A stretch of 32,041 bases of DNA from Anaerolineae bacterium. Its GTDB lineage: Bacteria > Chloroflexota > Anaerolineae > Aggregatilineales > Phototrophicaceae. Made by a program: the position numbers and the translations under genes. The notes under the pieces were generated by a model. It was not told where the DNA came from. It did not search any database and was given only the letters and a program-made list of their open reading frames with translations. The stretch is from the NCBI GenBank assembly GCA_013360465.1, contig JABWBO010000042.1, positions 1 to 32,041 of the forward strand. The letters are read 5' to 3'. Below are positions 1 to 8,869 of the stretch, in pieces (position 1 is the stretch's first letter; each line of letters starts with the position of its first letter).

Positions 1-2174
1 GGACGCCGGTCCCGCGCGCGGGCTTCTTCCGCCGTCCAGCCTTCCAGCACCGCCTGACGGCTCAGGCGCACCTTGCCATCGGCGGGCGCGTCAGTGACCA
101 TGACCATGATCTCGTCGCCCAGCGCCACTTCTTCATCCGGCGTCGCGATGCGGCGGTCGGCAAGCTGCGAGATGTGTACCAGCCCCTCGCGTCCCGGCAT
201 ATATTCGACGAACGCGCCGTAAGGTTCGATGCGCGTCACCTTGCCGGTGTAGATGCGCCCTACCTCCGCCTCTTCGGTCATGCCGCGAATTTCATTGATC
301 GCCTGCTCGACCGTGCGACCGTCCACGCCCGCCACGAAGATCGTGCCGTCTTCCTGGATGTCGATTTTGACGCCGATGCGCTCCTGAATGCCGCGAACGG
401 TCTTGCCGCCTGGTCCGATGACCGCCCCGATCTTCTCCGGGCTGATCTTGATCGATTCCATGCGCGGCGCGTACGGGCTGAGCGACTTACGCGGCTCAGG
501 GATGGTTTGCAGGATCAGGTCGAGGATGGTCAGACGGGCGTCTTTCGCCTGCGCGAGCGCCTGCGTCATGACAGCGTCGGTGACGCCTTCGATCTTGATG
601 TCCATTTGCAGCGCCGTGATGCCGTTGGCTGTGCCAGCGACCTTGAAATCCATATCGCCGATGTGATCTTCGAGACCCTGGATGTCGGTCAGCACGGCGA
701 CGCGCTCACCCTCCTTGATCAAGCCCATCGCGATGCCCGCGACCGGGCGCTTGATCGGCACGCCGGCGTCCATCAGCGCCAGCGTGCTGCCGCATACCGA
801 CGCCATCGAGGTGCTGCCGTTGCTGCTCAGCACTTCGCTGACCAGGCGGATCGTATACGGGAAGACGTCCTCGCTGGGGATCATCGCCCGCAGCGCCGCT
901 TCTGCCAGCGCACCATGTCCGATTTCGCGGCGTTTTGGTCCGCGCAGGGGCGAGGTCTCGCCGGTGGAGAAGGGCGGGAAATTGTAATGATGCATGTAGC
1001 GCTTGTTCTCTTCAGGACTCAGCGTGTCGAGTTCCTGCGAGTCACGCGGGGTCCCCAGCGTGGCGAAGGTCAGGACCTGTGTCTGCCCGCGCTTGAACAA
1101 GCCCGTGCCATGGACGCGCGGCACCAGCCCGACATCTGCCGCCAGAGGGCGAATCTGGGTGTAGTTGCGTCCATCCGGGCGCACTCCGTCCTCGACGATG
1201 CGGCGGCGGACTTCTTCGGCGATCAGCGAGTCGAAAGCGTCTCCGAACTGGTGTTCGTCGAAGGTTGCATATTCGGCAACGCCCTCTTCTTCGTCCATCG
1301 GCACAGGGCGTTCCCGATATTCGCTGATCAGCTGTTCGCGCAGGGCGTCGAGCGCTTCGTTGCGCCCGCTCCGGTCGGTGGTCGTGGCGATCACCTCGCG
1401 AACCCCCGCCCGCGCTTTCTGCTGCATGGCGTCGTCCCAGCTCTGCACCGGCTTGGTGATGGCGATCTGCGCCTTCGGCTTGCCCAGCCGCGCCTGCATC
1501 TCCAGTTGAAGCTCGATGAGCGGCTGAATCGAGTCGTGCGCCAGACGCAGCGCTCGCAGCATGGTCTCCTCGTCCACCTCGTCGGCGGCGCATTCGACCA
1601 TGTTGATGGCGTCCTTCGTGCCGGACACCCGCAGGTCGAGGCTGCTGTTGACCATCTGCGAAATCGTCGGGTTAACCACCAGCTGCCCGTCCACCAAGCC
1701 GATGCGCACGCCGGCGACCGGTCCGTTCCAGGGGACGTTTGAGATCATCAGGGCGGCGCTGGCGGCGACGATGCCCATCATATCGATCTGGTGTTCCTGA
1801 TCATGGCTGAACGCCGACAGGATGATCTGTACTTCGTTCCGCATACCATCGGGGAACAGCGGGCGCAGCGTGCGATCTACCACGCGCGAATTGAGAATCG
1901 CCTGTTCGGATGGTCTGCCTTCACGGCGGAAGAAGCTGCCGGGGATGCGCCCGGCGGCGTAGAGTTTTTCTTCGTAATCGACGCTCAGCGGGAAGAAGTC
2001 GATGCCGGGGCGGATCGACTTGCTCATCGTCGCCGTGGCGAAGACCAGCGATTCAGCGAACTGCACGGTGATCGCGCCGCCCGCCTGTTCCGCATATCTG
2101 CCCGTCTCGACGACGACTTCCTGACCGTTGACGGATGCGCTGAAGCGGTGGATTTCCCCCATAGAACCGGTCAT
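1..2174 (-). CDS. pnp: Polyribonucleotide nucleotidyltransferase (PNPase), 3' end cut by window edge
   Basis: PNPase degrades mRNA 3'->5' by phosphorolysis, releasing NDPs, in the cytosol. The minus frame stays open for 724 codons to the left edge. Near the N-terminus it reads FFRREGRPSEQAIL, the FFRR-type RNA-binding loop of the first RNase PH domain. MHHYNFPPFSTGE starts at residue 394 and opens the second RNase PH core. LSSNGSTSMASVCGS (about residue 450) is the phosphate-binding site, and acidic LTDIQGLEDHIGDMDF (about 490-505) the metal site. A KH domain with IGPGGKTVRG (about 583) and an S1 domain (GKVTRIEPYGAFVEY... to KVRLSRQAVLEG) follow. Only a short C-terminal tail should be missing. 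Start ATG at 2174 has an AGGGAG about 14 nt upstream; an in-frame ATG lies 12 nt further in. It lies 47 nt after rpsO, the classic rpsO-pnp pairing. Confidence 0.97.
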   Translation of the reverse strand, partial: MTGSMGEIHRFSASVNGQEVVVETGRYAEQAGGAITVQFAESLVFATATMSKSIRPGIDFFPLSVDYEEKLYAAGRIPGSFFRREGRPSEQAILNSRVVDRTLRPLFPDGMRNEVQIILSAFSHDQEHQIDMMGIVAASAALMISNVPWNGPVAGVRIGLVDGQLVVNPTISQMVNSSLDLRVSGTKDAINMVECAADEVDEETMLRALRLAHDSIQPLIELQLEMQARLGKPKAQIAITKPVQSWDDAMQQKARAGVREVIATTTDRSGRNEALDALREQLISEYRERPVPMDEEEGVAEYATFDEHQFGDAFDSLIAEEVRRRIVEDGVRPDGRNYTQIRPLAADVGLVPRVHGTGLFKRGQTQVLTFATLGTPRDSQELDTLSPEENKRYMHHYNFPPFSTGETSPLRGPKRREIGHGALAEAALRAMIPSEDVFPYTIRLVSEVLSSNGSTSMASVCGSTLALMDAGVPIKRPVAGIAMGLIKEGERVAVLTDIQGLEDHIGDMDFKVAGTANGITALQMDIKIEGVTDAVMTQALAQAKDARLTILDLILQTIPEPRKSLSPYAPRMESIKISPEKIGAVIGPGGKTVRGIQERIGVKIDIQEDGTIFVAGVDGRTVEQAINEIRGMTEEAEVGRIYTGKVTRIEPYGAFVEYMPGREGLVHISQLADRRIATPDEEVALGDEIMVMVTDAPADGKVRLSRQAVLEGWTAEEARARDRR

Positions 2175-2221
2175 GATATTGTGTACGACTCCCTATAAAG
2201 GCGATACGCCCAGCACAGGGG

Positions 2222-2491
2222 TTAGCGGCGCAGACCGAGGCGCTGAAGCAGCGCGGTGTAGGATTCAGGATCGGTCTTGCTGAGATAGCGCAGGTGACGG
2301 CGCCGCTGACCCACCAGTTTGAGCAGACCGCGACGCGAGTGTTGGTCTTGCTGGAAGTTCTTGAGATGTTCGGTGAGCTGCTGGATGCGGCGGGTGAGCA
2401 GGGCAACCTGCACCTGCGCCGAGCCGGTATCTCCTTCGTGCAGCCCAAATTCCTGGATGATCTGATCTTTTTCTTGCTTGGTAAGTGCCAT
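2222..2491 (-). CDS. rpsO: 30S ribosomal protein S15
   Basis: An 89-residue protein, the usual S15 length, beginning [15 protein letters not shown]. It contains the hallmark stretches [16 protein letters not shown] and [20 protein letters not shown], which bind the 16S rRNA central domain and nucleate platform assembly. The open frame extends further upstream, but ATG at 2491 matches the family N-terminus and has an AAGGA about 9 nt upstream. It is the first gene of the rpsO-pnp unit and sits behind a recognisable promoter at 2564-2592. In many bacteria S15 represses its own mRNA and PNPase autoregulates the shared transcript; no such structure is demonstrated here. Confidence 0.97.
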   Translation of the reverse strand: MALTKQEKDQIIQEFGLHEGDTGSAQVQVALLTRRIQQLTEHLKNFQQDQHSRRGLLKLVGQRRRHLRYLSKTDPESYTALLQRLGLRR

Positions 2492-2563
2492 GAGATGAGT
2501 CCTTCGCTGTCTGGACACCGGATGCATCGGACGGATTGACGCATCGGTCAGGGTAACTTTTTT

Positions 2564-2592
2564 AGTATAGCAGAAGCTATGCTGGTTGCTAA
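2564..2592 (-). promoter_or_regulatory. Putative sigma-70-type promoter of rpsO-pnp
   Basis: On the minus strand TTAGCA (2587-2592) and TATACT (2564-2569) are separated by 17 nt. This is a good -10 with a fair -35, and places the transcript start about 65 nt before the rpsO ATG. No experimental support. Confidence 0.45.
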
Positions 2593-2813
2593 GGATCACT
2601 CCACGCCCGGAAGTTTGTCATGAGTTGCTCACAAAAATGTGCAACATGACCAATCTCTGAGGGAAAGCAAAATGTGTATATTGTACGAAAAAGTGTCGAT
2701 CTTACTTTTTATTTTACGAGACCTCGTGTATAGTGACCAGTGAAAAGCTCGAAAATCTAGCCACTGTGACCAACCAAACCGGCACAGTATCGTCAAGAGG
2801 AGCAGAGAAGCTT

Positions 2814-4097
2814 ATGGTGGTCGCCTATAACCATGCGCAGCGCGCCAAGACCAGTGTCTATGCCGACGCCCTGGAGCAGTACAATCGCGCTGTCAATTAT
2901 TTGAACATTGATGATGCCCTGGTTGATTTTATGCGTTTCCCCCGTCGGGAATTCACCGTCAATTTCCCGGTTCGGCGTGATAACGGCACGGTGGAAATGT
3001 TCACCGGCTATCGCGTTCACCACAGCACCGTGCTGGGTCCCTCCAAGGGAGGCATCCGCTACAGCCTCGCCGTCGATCTCGACGAAGTGCGGGCGCTGGC
3101 GATGTGGATGACCTGGAAGTGCGCGCTGGTTGGGCTGCCCTATGGCGGTGCCAAGGGCGGCGTCGTGGTTGATCCGAAGAAGATGTCACAGGGCGAGCTG
3201 GAACGGCTGACGCGCCGCTATGCCGCCGAACTGATCCCGCTCATCTCTCCGCACGCCGACATCCCCGCACCTGATATGGGCACCAACGGGCAGACGATGG
3301 CGTGGTTCATGGATACCTACAGCATGACCGTCGGCTACTCCGTCCCGGCGATTGTCACCGGCAAGCCGGTCATCATCGGCGGCAGCCAGGGGCGCGTCGA
3401 AGCGACCGGGCGCGGCACGATTGTGGTCATGATCGAGGCGCTTAAGGGGCGCAGTTGGTGGAAATCGGTCCCCGGCGAGACCCGTCTGATCGTCCAGGGC
3501 TTCGGTAATGTCGGCGCGAATGCCGCCGAATATGCCCAGACGCTCGGCTTCAAGATCGTCGGCGTAAGCGATGTGAGCGGCGGCGTCTATAATGCGGACG
3601 GGCTGGATATCCACAGTCTGCGCGACCATGTCGACCGTCATGGAACCCTGGAAGGCGGCGACTTCGGCGAATCGGTCAGCAATGAGGAGCTGCTGGCGCT
3701 GCCCTGTGATGTGCTGATCCCGGCGGCGATGGAAGGGCAGATCACCCGCCACAACGCGCATCTGGTCAAAGCGAAGATGATCGTCGAAGGCGCGAACGGT
3801 CCGACGACGCCGGAAGCCGATGACATCCTCAACGACATGGGCGTCTTCGTCGTGCCCGACATCCTGGCGAATGCCGGCGGCGTGGTCGTCAGCTACTTCG
3901 AATGGGTGCAGGACCTTCAGTCGTTCTTCTGGGATACCGAAGAGGTCTTCCGTCAGCTTCAGCGCAAGATGGCGCAGTCCTATTACGCCACCGAGACCAC
4001 CGCCGATAAGCATAAGGTTCCGATGCGCATCGCCGCGCAAATCCTGGCGATCCGGCGCGTCGCCGACGCTCTGAAGACGCGCGGGTTCTATCCCTAG
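2814..4097 (+). CDS. gdhA: Glu/Leu/Phe/Val-type dehydrogenase, probably glutamate dehydrogenase
   Basis: Catalyses reversible oxidative deamination of glutamate to 2-oxoglutarate and ammonia with NAD(P). The product from this start is 427 residues, close to the usual hexameric enzyme. Substrate-site motifs are VLGPSKGGIRY (Lys78) and MWMTWKCALVGLPYGGAKGGV (Lys102 and catalytic Lys114). A Rossmann fold follows with VQGFGNVGANAAEY, then IVEGANGPTTPEAD. The frame is also open from a GTG at 2733 (454 residues), but no ribosome-binding site precedes that codon. AAGAGGAG lies 11 nt before the ATG at 2814, so 2814 is preferred. Cofactor preference and glutamate-versus-leucine specificity cannot be settled by eye. 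The upstream gap (2600-2813) is AT-rich for this window and holds an imperfect inverted repeat at 2624-2645. Confidence 0.93.
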   Translation: MVVAYNHAQRAKTSVYADALEQYNRAVNYLNIDDALVDFMRFPRREFTVNFPVRRDNGTVEMFTGYRVHHSTVLGPSKGGIRYSLAVDLDEVRALAMWMTWKCALVGLPYGGAKGGVVVDPKKMSQGELERLTRRYAAELIPLISPHADIPAPDMGTNGQTMAWFMDTYSMTVGYSVPAIVTGKPVIIGGSQGRVEATGRGTIVVMIEALKGRSWWKSVPGETRLIVQGFGNVGANAAEYAQTLGFKIVGVSDVSGGVYNADGLDIHSLRDHVDRHGTLEGGDFGESVSNEELLALPCDVLIPAAMEGQITRHNAHLVKAKMIVEGANGPTTPEADDILNDMGVFVVPDILANAGGVVVSYFEWVQDLQSFFWDTEEVFRQLQRKMAQSYYATETTADKHKVPMRIAAQILAIRRVADALKTRGFYP

Positions 4098-4134
4098 ACT
4101 TCATCCTTCAGACTTTCCTCGGTTCCACAGCCTT

Positions 4135-4186
4135 CTCACCCCCACACCTGCTGGTTTCACCGACGGGTGTAGGGGTGAGGTCTTTT
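4135..4186 (+). terminator. Rho-independent terminator after glutamate dehydrogenase
   Basis: A 14-bp stem with one mismatch: CTCACCCCCACACC (4135-4148) pairs with GGTGTAGGGGTGAG (4166-4179), followed by GT and a CTTTT run. It is 38 nt past the stop and ahead of the next gene on the same strand. The CTCACCCC/GGGGTGAG arms resemble the dispersed repeats at 26475-26710, so it may have come from that repeat family. Confidence 0.75.
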
Positions 4187-4254
4187 CGTGGTAGGATTCG
4201 CTGAGTACGACCTCGCTGCATGACCGCATGATATGGAAAGAACGATAGACGCCG

Positions 4255-6342
4255 ATGGCATGGATGAAACGCATCAATGATATGTTCAGCGCGCCGGTTG
4301 GAAGCCCCTTCGACGGCGCGCTTGCCGAAGCCCGGCGCGTCCGCTGCGGTGGAGATGCCGCCGGGGCGCTGGAACGCATCCAGTATGCCGAGAATCTGGC
4401 GAGCTATGGCGAACAAACCACCGATGTCGCCTTCGAGCGTGGGCGCATCCTGATCGATCTGCGCCGCCTCGACGAAGCGCAGGACGTATTCGACCGGATG
4501 CAGCGCGGAGCATCGGGCGGGCGCGCCAAGGCGCTGGCGCAGATCGGCTTGGGCGAACTGGCGGCAGCCCGGGGCGACCAGGATGCGGCGCGCACGGCGT
4601 TTGAGGCGGCGGTCAGCCTGACGCGCGGCGGCAGTTCCATCGGCTTCAGCGATGTTGCGGCGCTCTCGCGCGGGCTGCTGGCGGATGCCGCGTTGCGTGA
4701 TGGCGGGGGACGCTATGCCGATCACCTGCTGCGCGAGGCGCTGTCCATGCTGCCGATCGAGGCGGATCGCGGGCTGCGCGGCTGGCTGACCGGTTTGCAG
4801 GGAGAAGCGGCGCTGGAGAACGGACAGATCGCCCAGGGGATGACCCTGCTGGATCAGGCGATGGCGCTGAGCGTGGCAGCGGGCTGTCGGGTAGACAGCC
4901 GACGCTGGGCGGCGCGAATGGGTGAGCGCGCCCTGGCGGAAGGGCGCGTGGAAGACGCCCATGCCGCCTTCACGCGCGTGCTGAGTCTGTATCCGGCGGA
5001 AGCCGCCGGCGGCGATTTCTGCGATGCGCTGGTGGGCATGAGTCGGGCGGCGCTGGCGCTGCGCGATGCTCAGCAGCACGAAGAGGCGCTGCGTTATGCC
5101 GAGAAGGGGTTGAAGATCGCTGAATCGCTTCAGGACAGCCGCCGAATCGGGCGGGCGCACGGCGTCGTCGGCGAGGCGCTCAAAGCGCTTGGGCGCAGCG
5201 AAGAGGCGCTGCCTCATCTGCGGGCGGTGCTGACTGGCGCTGCCGATGCGCCGCTTTCGGCGCGCCGCGCGCTGGGCGGCGCGCTCTTTGCGGCGGGCGA
5301 ACATGCGGCGGCGCTGACGACTTACGAGGACGCCATCACCCGCGCCGACCATCACGGATCGCCCCTGGAACGCGCCGATCTCCGCCGTGATCTGGGGCTG
5401 GCGCGCTGGCGTCTGCGCGACTACTCCGGGGCGATCCAAGCCTGGACGACTGCCGCGCCGCTTTATGAAGAAGCCAACAGCCTGGCGCAGTCGGCGCGCA
5501 TCTATGTTGATATTGCCAACGCGCGGCGCTGCCTGGGGGCGCGCTCGCGCGCCGTCAAGGACATCGAACATGCGCTGATGCAGCTCAACGCCGTGGAGCG
5601 CGAGGATGTCGAAACGCGCGGCGTGGTGCTGGCGAACGCCGCCATGATCTATGCCGAAGGGGCGGACGCCGAATCGGCAGATTCGTTCTTCAAGGAGGCG
5701 ATTGAACTGGCGGCGTCAGCCGGCGACCGCGCCGCGCAGGCGACCCGCCTGGGCAACTACGGCTGGTTCCTGCTGCTCGTTGGACGCCCGCGTCGGGCGC
5801 AGACCACGTTGGAGCAGGCGCTTGCGATCAGCCAGGAGCTTGGGCTGAAGCTTCAGGAAGCGGTCGAGACGGACAATCTGGGTTTGGTGCATGACGCGCT
5901 GGGCGAATATCCCCGCGCGCTCGACCTGCATCAGCGCGCCGAGACGCTCGCCTCAGAACCGGAATGGACGGCTGTCTTTCGCGTTAACGCTGCCAACACG
6001 CTGACCGCACTGGGGCGCGCCGACGAGGCGCTGTCGCTGGTCGATCAGGCGCTCGCGGCGGGTGGCAGCGACGAAACGCGGATCGCTGCGCTCATCGCTC
6101 AGGCGCGGGCGCGTCTCGCCGCCGGCAGCCTGGAAGGCGTCGATAGTACTCTGGACGACGCCGTCGCCCATGCCCGCAGGCTGGATCACCGCCGTCTGCT
6201 CGCCGAAGCGTTGGCGGAGCGCAGCCGCCTGCAATCCCGCCAGGGGGATCACGAAGCGGCTGGCGCTTCCTGGTCAGAGGCGCAGAAGCTCTATCTGCTG
6301 CTGCACATGCCGCAGGGCAAACTTTCTCCTGATTGGCTCTGA
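4255..6342 (+). CDS. Tetratricopeptide-repeat protein of unknown role
   Basis: A 695-residue soluble protein built almost wholly from degenerate TPR units. Recurrent helical pairs with the A..Y..A/AL spacing include GALERIQYAENLASYGE, EALRYAEKGLKIAESL, SEEALPHLRAVL, PRRAQTTLEQALAISQELGL and PRALDLHQRAETLA. There is no signal peptide, membrane segment or recognisable catalytic domain. TPR arrays normally scaffold protein-protein contacts, so a specific function cannot be assigned. The ATG at 4255 follows GGAAAG at a rather long spacing of about 14 nt; an ATG three codons further in is an alternative. It stands alone, with the gdh terminator upstream and a convergent hydrolase downstream (17 nt between the two stop codons). 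Confidence 0.85.
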   Translation: MAWMKRINDMFSAPVGSPFDGALAEARRVRCGGDAAGALERIQYAENLASYGEQTTDVAFERGRILIDLRRLDEAQDVFDRMQRGASGGRAKALAQIGLGELAAARGDQDAARTAFEAAVSLTRGGSSIGFSDVAALSRGLLADAALRDGGGRYADHLLREALSMLPIEADRGLRGWLTGLQGEAALENGQIAQGMTLLDQAMALSVAAGCRVDSRRWAARMGERALAEGRVEDAHAAFTRVLSLYPAEAAGGDFCDALVGMSRAALALRDAQQHEEALRYAEKGLKIAESLQDSRRIGRAHGVVGEALKALGRSEEALPHLRAVLTGAADAPLSARRALGGALFAAGEHAAALTTYEDAITRADHHGSPLERADLRRDLGLARWRLRDYSGAIQAWTTAAPLYEEANSLAQSARIYVDIANARRCLGARSRAVKDIEHALMQLNAVEREDVETRGVVLANAAMIYAEGADAESADSFFKEAIELAASAGDRAAQATRLGNYGWFLLLVGRPRRAQTTLEQALAISQELGLKLQEAVETDNLGLVHDALGEYPRALDLHQRAETLASEPEWTAVFRVNAANTLTALGRADEALSLVDQALAAGGSDETRIAALIAQARARLAAGSLEGVDSTLDDAVAHARRLDHRRLLAEALAERSRLQSRQGDHEAAGASWSEAQKLYLLLHMPQGKLSPDWL

Positions 6343-6359
6343 CCAGCGCGGTCCTTTGC

Positions 6360-8159
6360 TCAGCGCGGGATGATCGGTAGGACGACATGCGACGCCGCTC
6401 CCTGGCTGCGCGAGACCTGAAGGGTCGTCATGCCCGCCGCCGGGATGCGGGCGAAGGTGTCTTTGTCCGCGCCGGCGACCGCTATCCGAAGGCGGTGCCC
6501 CTGCCGGACCAGCGCCGAGATCGGCTGCAAGCCGATGACCAGTTCGACCGTCTCGCCGCGCGGCATCGGGGCGGCGTCGGATCGCCGGCAGGAGTGATAC
6601 GGCATACCGGTCGCATAGGGTGGCGGCGTGTCGGAAAGCCTGCGGTGAATGCCGCGCAGCTGCCCCTCCGTCAGATAGCGCACCACACCGCGCTCATCGA
6701 CATCCTCCAGGTAGACGAAGAACGCGCCGTCCTCCTCGCTGGATGCGACGAACAGCGTCACGACGGGCCAGCCGGTGATCTCGATGTCTGTTTTCAGAGC
6801 CTCAGAAGTGTAGGTCAGCAGACGGCGATCTGCCCGCGCGCGGTCGGGGTAGTGCAGCGGGCGCGCCATCTGGGTATGCCAGCGGTTGGTCGTGCCGGTG
6901 GTCGCCTCGAAATCGACAGTGTAGGCGTCGGCGGCGTGCGCTTCTCCCGGCATCTCAGGAGATAAGGCGCGCCCTGCCTGAAAGTACCAGCGCTGGGCGA
7001 GTGCGCCGGTGGGCGGAAAGACCGCCGTCGTCTTCCAGCCGCCTTCTCCCAGCGTCGTATAGTGCAGCACTCTGCCGGTCGGCGGCTGATCCTTGACGAG
7101 CGTCTGCTCGAAGAATGACGCCATCGCCGCCCACTGCTGCGCCTGAGTGGGGTCCGGCGGTGCGCCGGCTTTCTCAAACGGGCTGCCGTGACGGGTCATT
7201 TCGTGCTTCCACGCGCCGATCACGATGATCTGCGGCACGTCGAAGGTGTTGAAGTTGCGCAGGGCTGCTTCGGCAGCGGCGCCGTCGAGCCAGCTTCCCC
7301 AGGTGAACATCGGCACGCCGCTGCCCTGGATGGCGTCATGATGGCTGAAGATGCTGAAGTCATCGAGCGTGACGCCGGTCTCGCCAAAGGGATCGTCCCG
7401 ATAGGTGACGCGCGACATCGCCGCGAAAACGTTCGTGTTCTCCTGATGATCGCGCAGCGCCTGCGCCAGCGTTTCGCGCGCCTGGCGGTCGGCGTCTACC
7501 GGGCGCACGCCTCTGGTGATCAGCCGCGCGGCGAGCGGGAACAGGCTGGACGGTTTGCCGCTGTCCAGCCGGGCGTTGCTCTCGCTCCAGGCTTTGATGA
7601 AGGCTTCGTTAAAGATGCCGCCGGGCAGGGCGACATCGGCGTACACGTCGTACTCGATCTCCTGCGGGATCACGCCTCGGATGCCGGGGACGCCGCTGGC
7701 GATCAGGCGCTGCGCTGAAGCCCCTTCATACGAGATTCCGTAAGCGCCGATCCTGCCGTTACACCAGCGCTGCGCCAGCACCCAGGCGGCGACTTCGCCG
7801 TAGTCAGCGATCTCTTCCGCCGACCAGGGGCAGCGGCTGACCCCGGTCGAAGCGCCCGTCCCTCGCGCATCGACGACCACCAGTCCGAAGCCGCGCGCGA
7901 TGAAATCGTCCGGCGCAGCCGCGCGCGGTCCGATCAGCGCCTTCTTCGGCGGATTCGGCATGCGCAGGTCCAGACTGCGCCAGTAGCGCGCCATGATCAT
8001 CAGCGCAGGGATGCGCTCGCCCGCCGGCAGGTCGAGGGGCAGCATGATATCGACAGCGATCTGTATCCCGTCGCGCATGGTCAGGTACTGCGAGTGCGAC
8101 CGCACGCCCTTGTAGCGGGGCTGCGGCGGGTCGGCGAACAGCGCTTGCAGAGTCGACAT
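6360..8159 (-). CDS. CocE/NonD-family (X-Pro dipeptidyl-peptidase S15-like) hydrolase
   Basis: A 599-residue alpha/beta-hydrolase of the cocaine-esterase/S15 group, which cleaves esters, acylated amides or Xaa-Pro peptides. The N-terminus has YLTMRDGIQIAVDIMLP; VVVDARGTGASTG follows near 94-106; GAYGISYEGASAQ (nucleophile Ser143, GxSxxG) is the nucleophile elbow. A C-terminal jelly-roll region resembles the family's substrate-lid/binding domain (DIEITGWPVVTLFVASSEEDG, then HRLRIAVAG). No signal peptide is seen, so it is probably cytosolic. ATG at 8159 has an AGGAAG 6 nt upstream. It lies 35 nt downstream of the padR gene on the same strand, so it is the likely target and co-transcribed partner of that regulator. 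Substrate unknown. Confidence 0.88.
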   Translation of the reverse strand: MSTLQALFADPPQPRYKGVRSHSQYLTMRDGIQIAVDIMLPLDLPAGERIPALMIMARYWRSLDLRMPNPPKKALIGPRAAAPDDFIARGFGLVVVDARGTGASTGVSRCPWSAEEIADYGEVAAWVLAQRWCNGRIGAYGISYEGASAQRLIASGVPGIRGVIPQEIEYDVYADVALPGGIFNEAFIKAWSESNARLDSGKPSSLFPLAARLITRGVRPVDADRQARETLAQALRDHQENTNVFAAMSRVTYRDDPFGETGVTLDDFSIFSHHDAIQGSGVPMFTWGSWLDGAAAEAALRNFNTFDVPQIIVIGAWKHEMTRHGSPFEKAGAPPDPTQAQQWAAMASFFEQTLVKDQPPTGRVLHYTTLGEGGWKTTAVFPPTGALAQRWYFQAGRALSPEMPGEAHAADAYTVDFEATTGTTNRWHTQMARPLHYPDRARADRRLLTYTSEALKTDIEITGWPVVTLFVASSEEDGAFFVYLEDVDERGVVRYLTEGQLRGIHRRLSDTPPPYATGMPYHSCRRSDAAPMPRGETVELVIGLQPISALVRQGHRLRIAVAGADKDTFARIPAAGMTTLQVSRSQGAASHVVLPIIPR

Positions 8160-8194
8160 GGATTCTTCCTGTGAATATGGACGGGAATGGCGAT

Positions 8195-8746
8195 TCAGAA
8201 TTCGGCTTCGATGCGCTGGATCGTCTCGTCCAGCCAGCGGATGGCGGCTTCTTCGGTGAGTTCGCCGGCGCGGCGGGTGGCGTCCCACATCAGCGCGTCG
8301 CGCCGCAGTTCGGGATGCTCGGCGAGGCTGGCGGCGATCACGCCGGGGATCACGTCGCGAAACAGCATCAGCTGCTCCTGGCGGAGCGCCCGCTGCAAAC
8401 GCAGCTGCGTCAGGACGGTAGTTTTGTCGATCTGCGCCGAATAGAACAGCCGAAGCAGAAACGTTTCCTTGCTCGGCGAGATATCCGTCTGCGGCTGCGC
8501 TAGCCACGCCCTCAGGTCGGCGCGCCCGGCATCGGTGATCTGATAGACGCGGCGGTCTGGGCGGTCGTCCTGCGGCTCGATCTGCGAGATCAGCAGTCCT
8601 TCTTTTTCCAGCGCATCCAGCGTGCGATAAATCTGACTGGGCTGCGCGTACCAGAAGTGCTTCGCCGAGGTATCGACGAACTGCTTGAGCTGATAGCCGG
8701 TCAGCGGTCGATAGTTCAGCGCGCCGAGCAGGACGTATTTGAGCAA
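8195..8746 (-). CDS. PadR-family transcriptional regulator
   Basis: A 183-residue protein with the PadR winged-helix domain at the N-terminus: LLGALNYRPLTGYQLKQFVD, then WYAQPSQIYRTLDALEKEGLL and the wing RPDRRVYQITDAGRADLRAWL. A C-terminal helical effector/dimerisation region (about 95-183) resembles the Vir_act_alpha_C-type domain. The start is TTG at 8746, supported by GAGGA about 7 nt upstream and by the family's usual N-terminus; no ATG or GTG fits better. PadR proteins are typically autorepressors released by a small phenolic or drug-like ligand. A strong promoter overlapping a perfect palindrome immediately upstream (8782-8810) fits self-control and control of the hydrolase behind it. 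Confidence 0.93.
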   Translation of the reverse strand: MLKYVLLGALNYRPLTGYQLKQFVDTSAKHFWYAQPSQIYRTLDALEKEGLLISQIEPQDDRPDRRVYQITDAGRADLRAWLAQPQTDISPSKETFLLRLFYSAQIDKTTVLTQLRLQRALRQEQLMLFRDVIPGVIAASLAEHPELRRDALMWDATRRAGELTEEAAIRWLDETIQRIEAEF

Positions 8747-8781
8747 CAGAATTCCTCACACTATCAGCACATACTCCATAA

Positions 8782-8810
8782 ATCATATTCCATTAATGGA
8801 ATAATGTCAA
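8782..8810 (-). promoter_or_regulatory. padR promoter with palindromic operator in the spacer
   Basis: On the minus strand a perfect TTGACA (8805-8810) and TATGAT (8782-8787) are exactly 17 nt apart. The spacer holds most of the perfect 18-bp palindrome TATTCCATTAATGGAATA (8786-8803), which just overlaps the -10. A repressor bound there would block RNA polymerase. The promoter is read directly from sequence; that PadR binds it is inferred from position and symmetry. Confidence 0.8.
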
Positions 8811-8869
8811 GAAGGCGGCGGGCTGGGGTAGAATCGTTGCCGCGTCGTTCAGTCTCTGAGGCATGCCAC

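Noticed and set aside
174-1742. Long plus-strand open frame of 522 codons
   Set aside because: It is antisense to pnp, whose minus-strand translation carries all PNPase motifs in one frame; the open frame is a by-product of high GC at third positions.
2733-2813. GTG start giving a 454-residue glutamate dehydrogenase
   Set aside because: No ribosome-binding site, and the product would be longer than the family; ATG 2814 has AAGAGGAG.
4108-5571. Minus-strand open frame of 487 codons
   Set aside because: Antisense to the TPR gene, Arg/Gln-rich with no recognisable domain.
8160-8786. Upstream extension of the CocE-type hydrolase to 808 residues
   Set aside because: The extra 209 codons overlap padR in another frame and read as Arg/Ala-rich noise; the family start and ribosome-binding site are at 8159.
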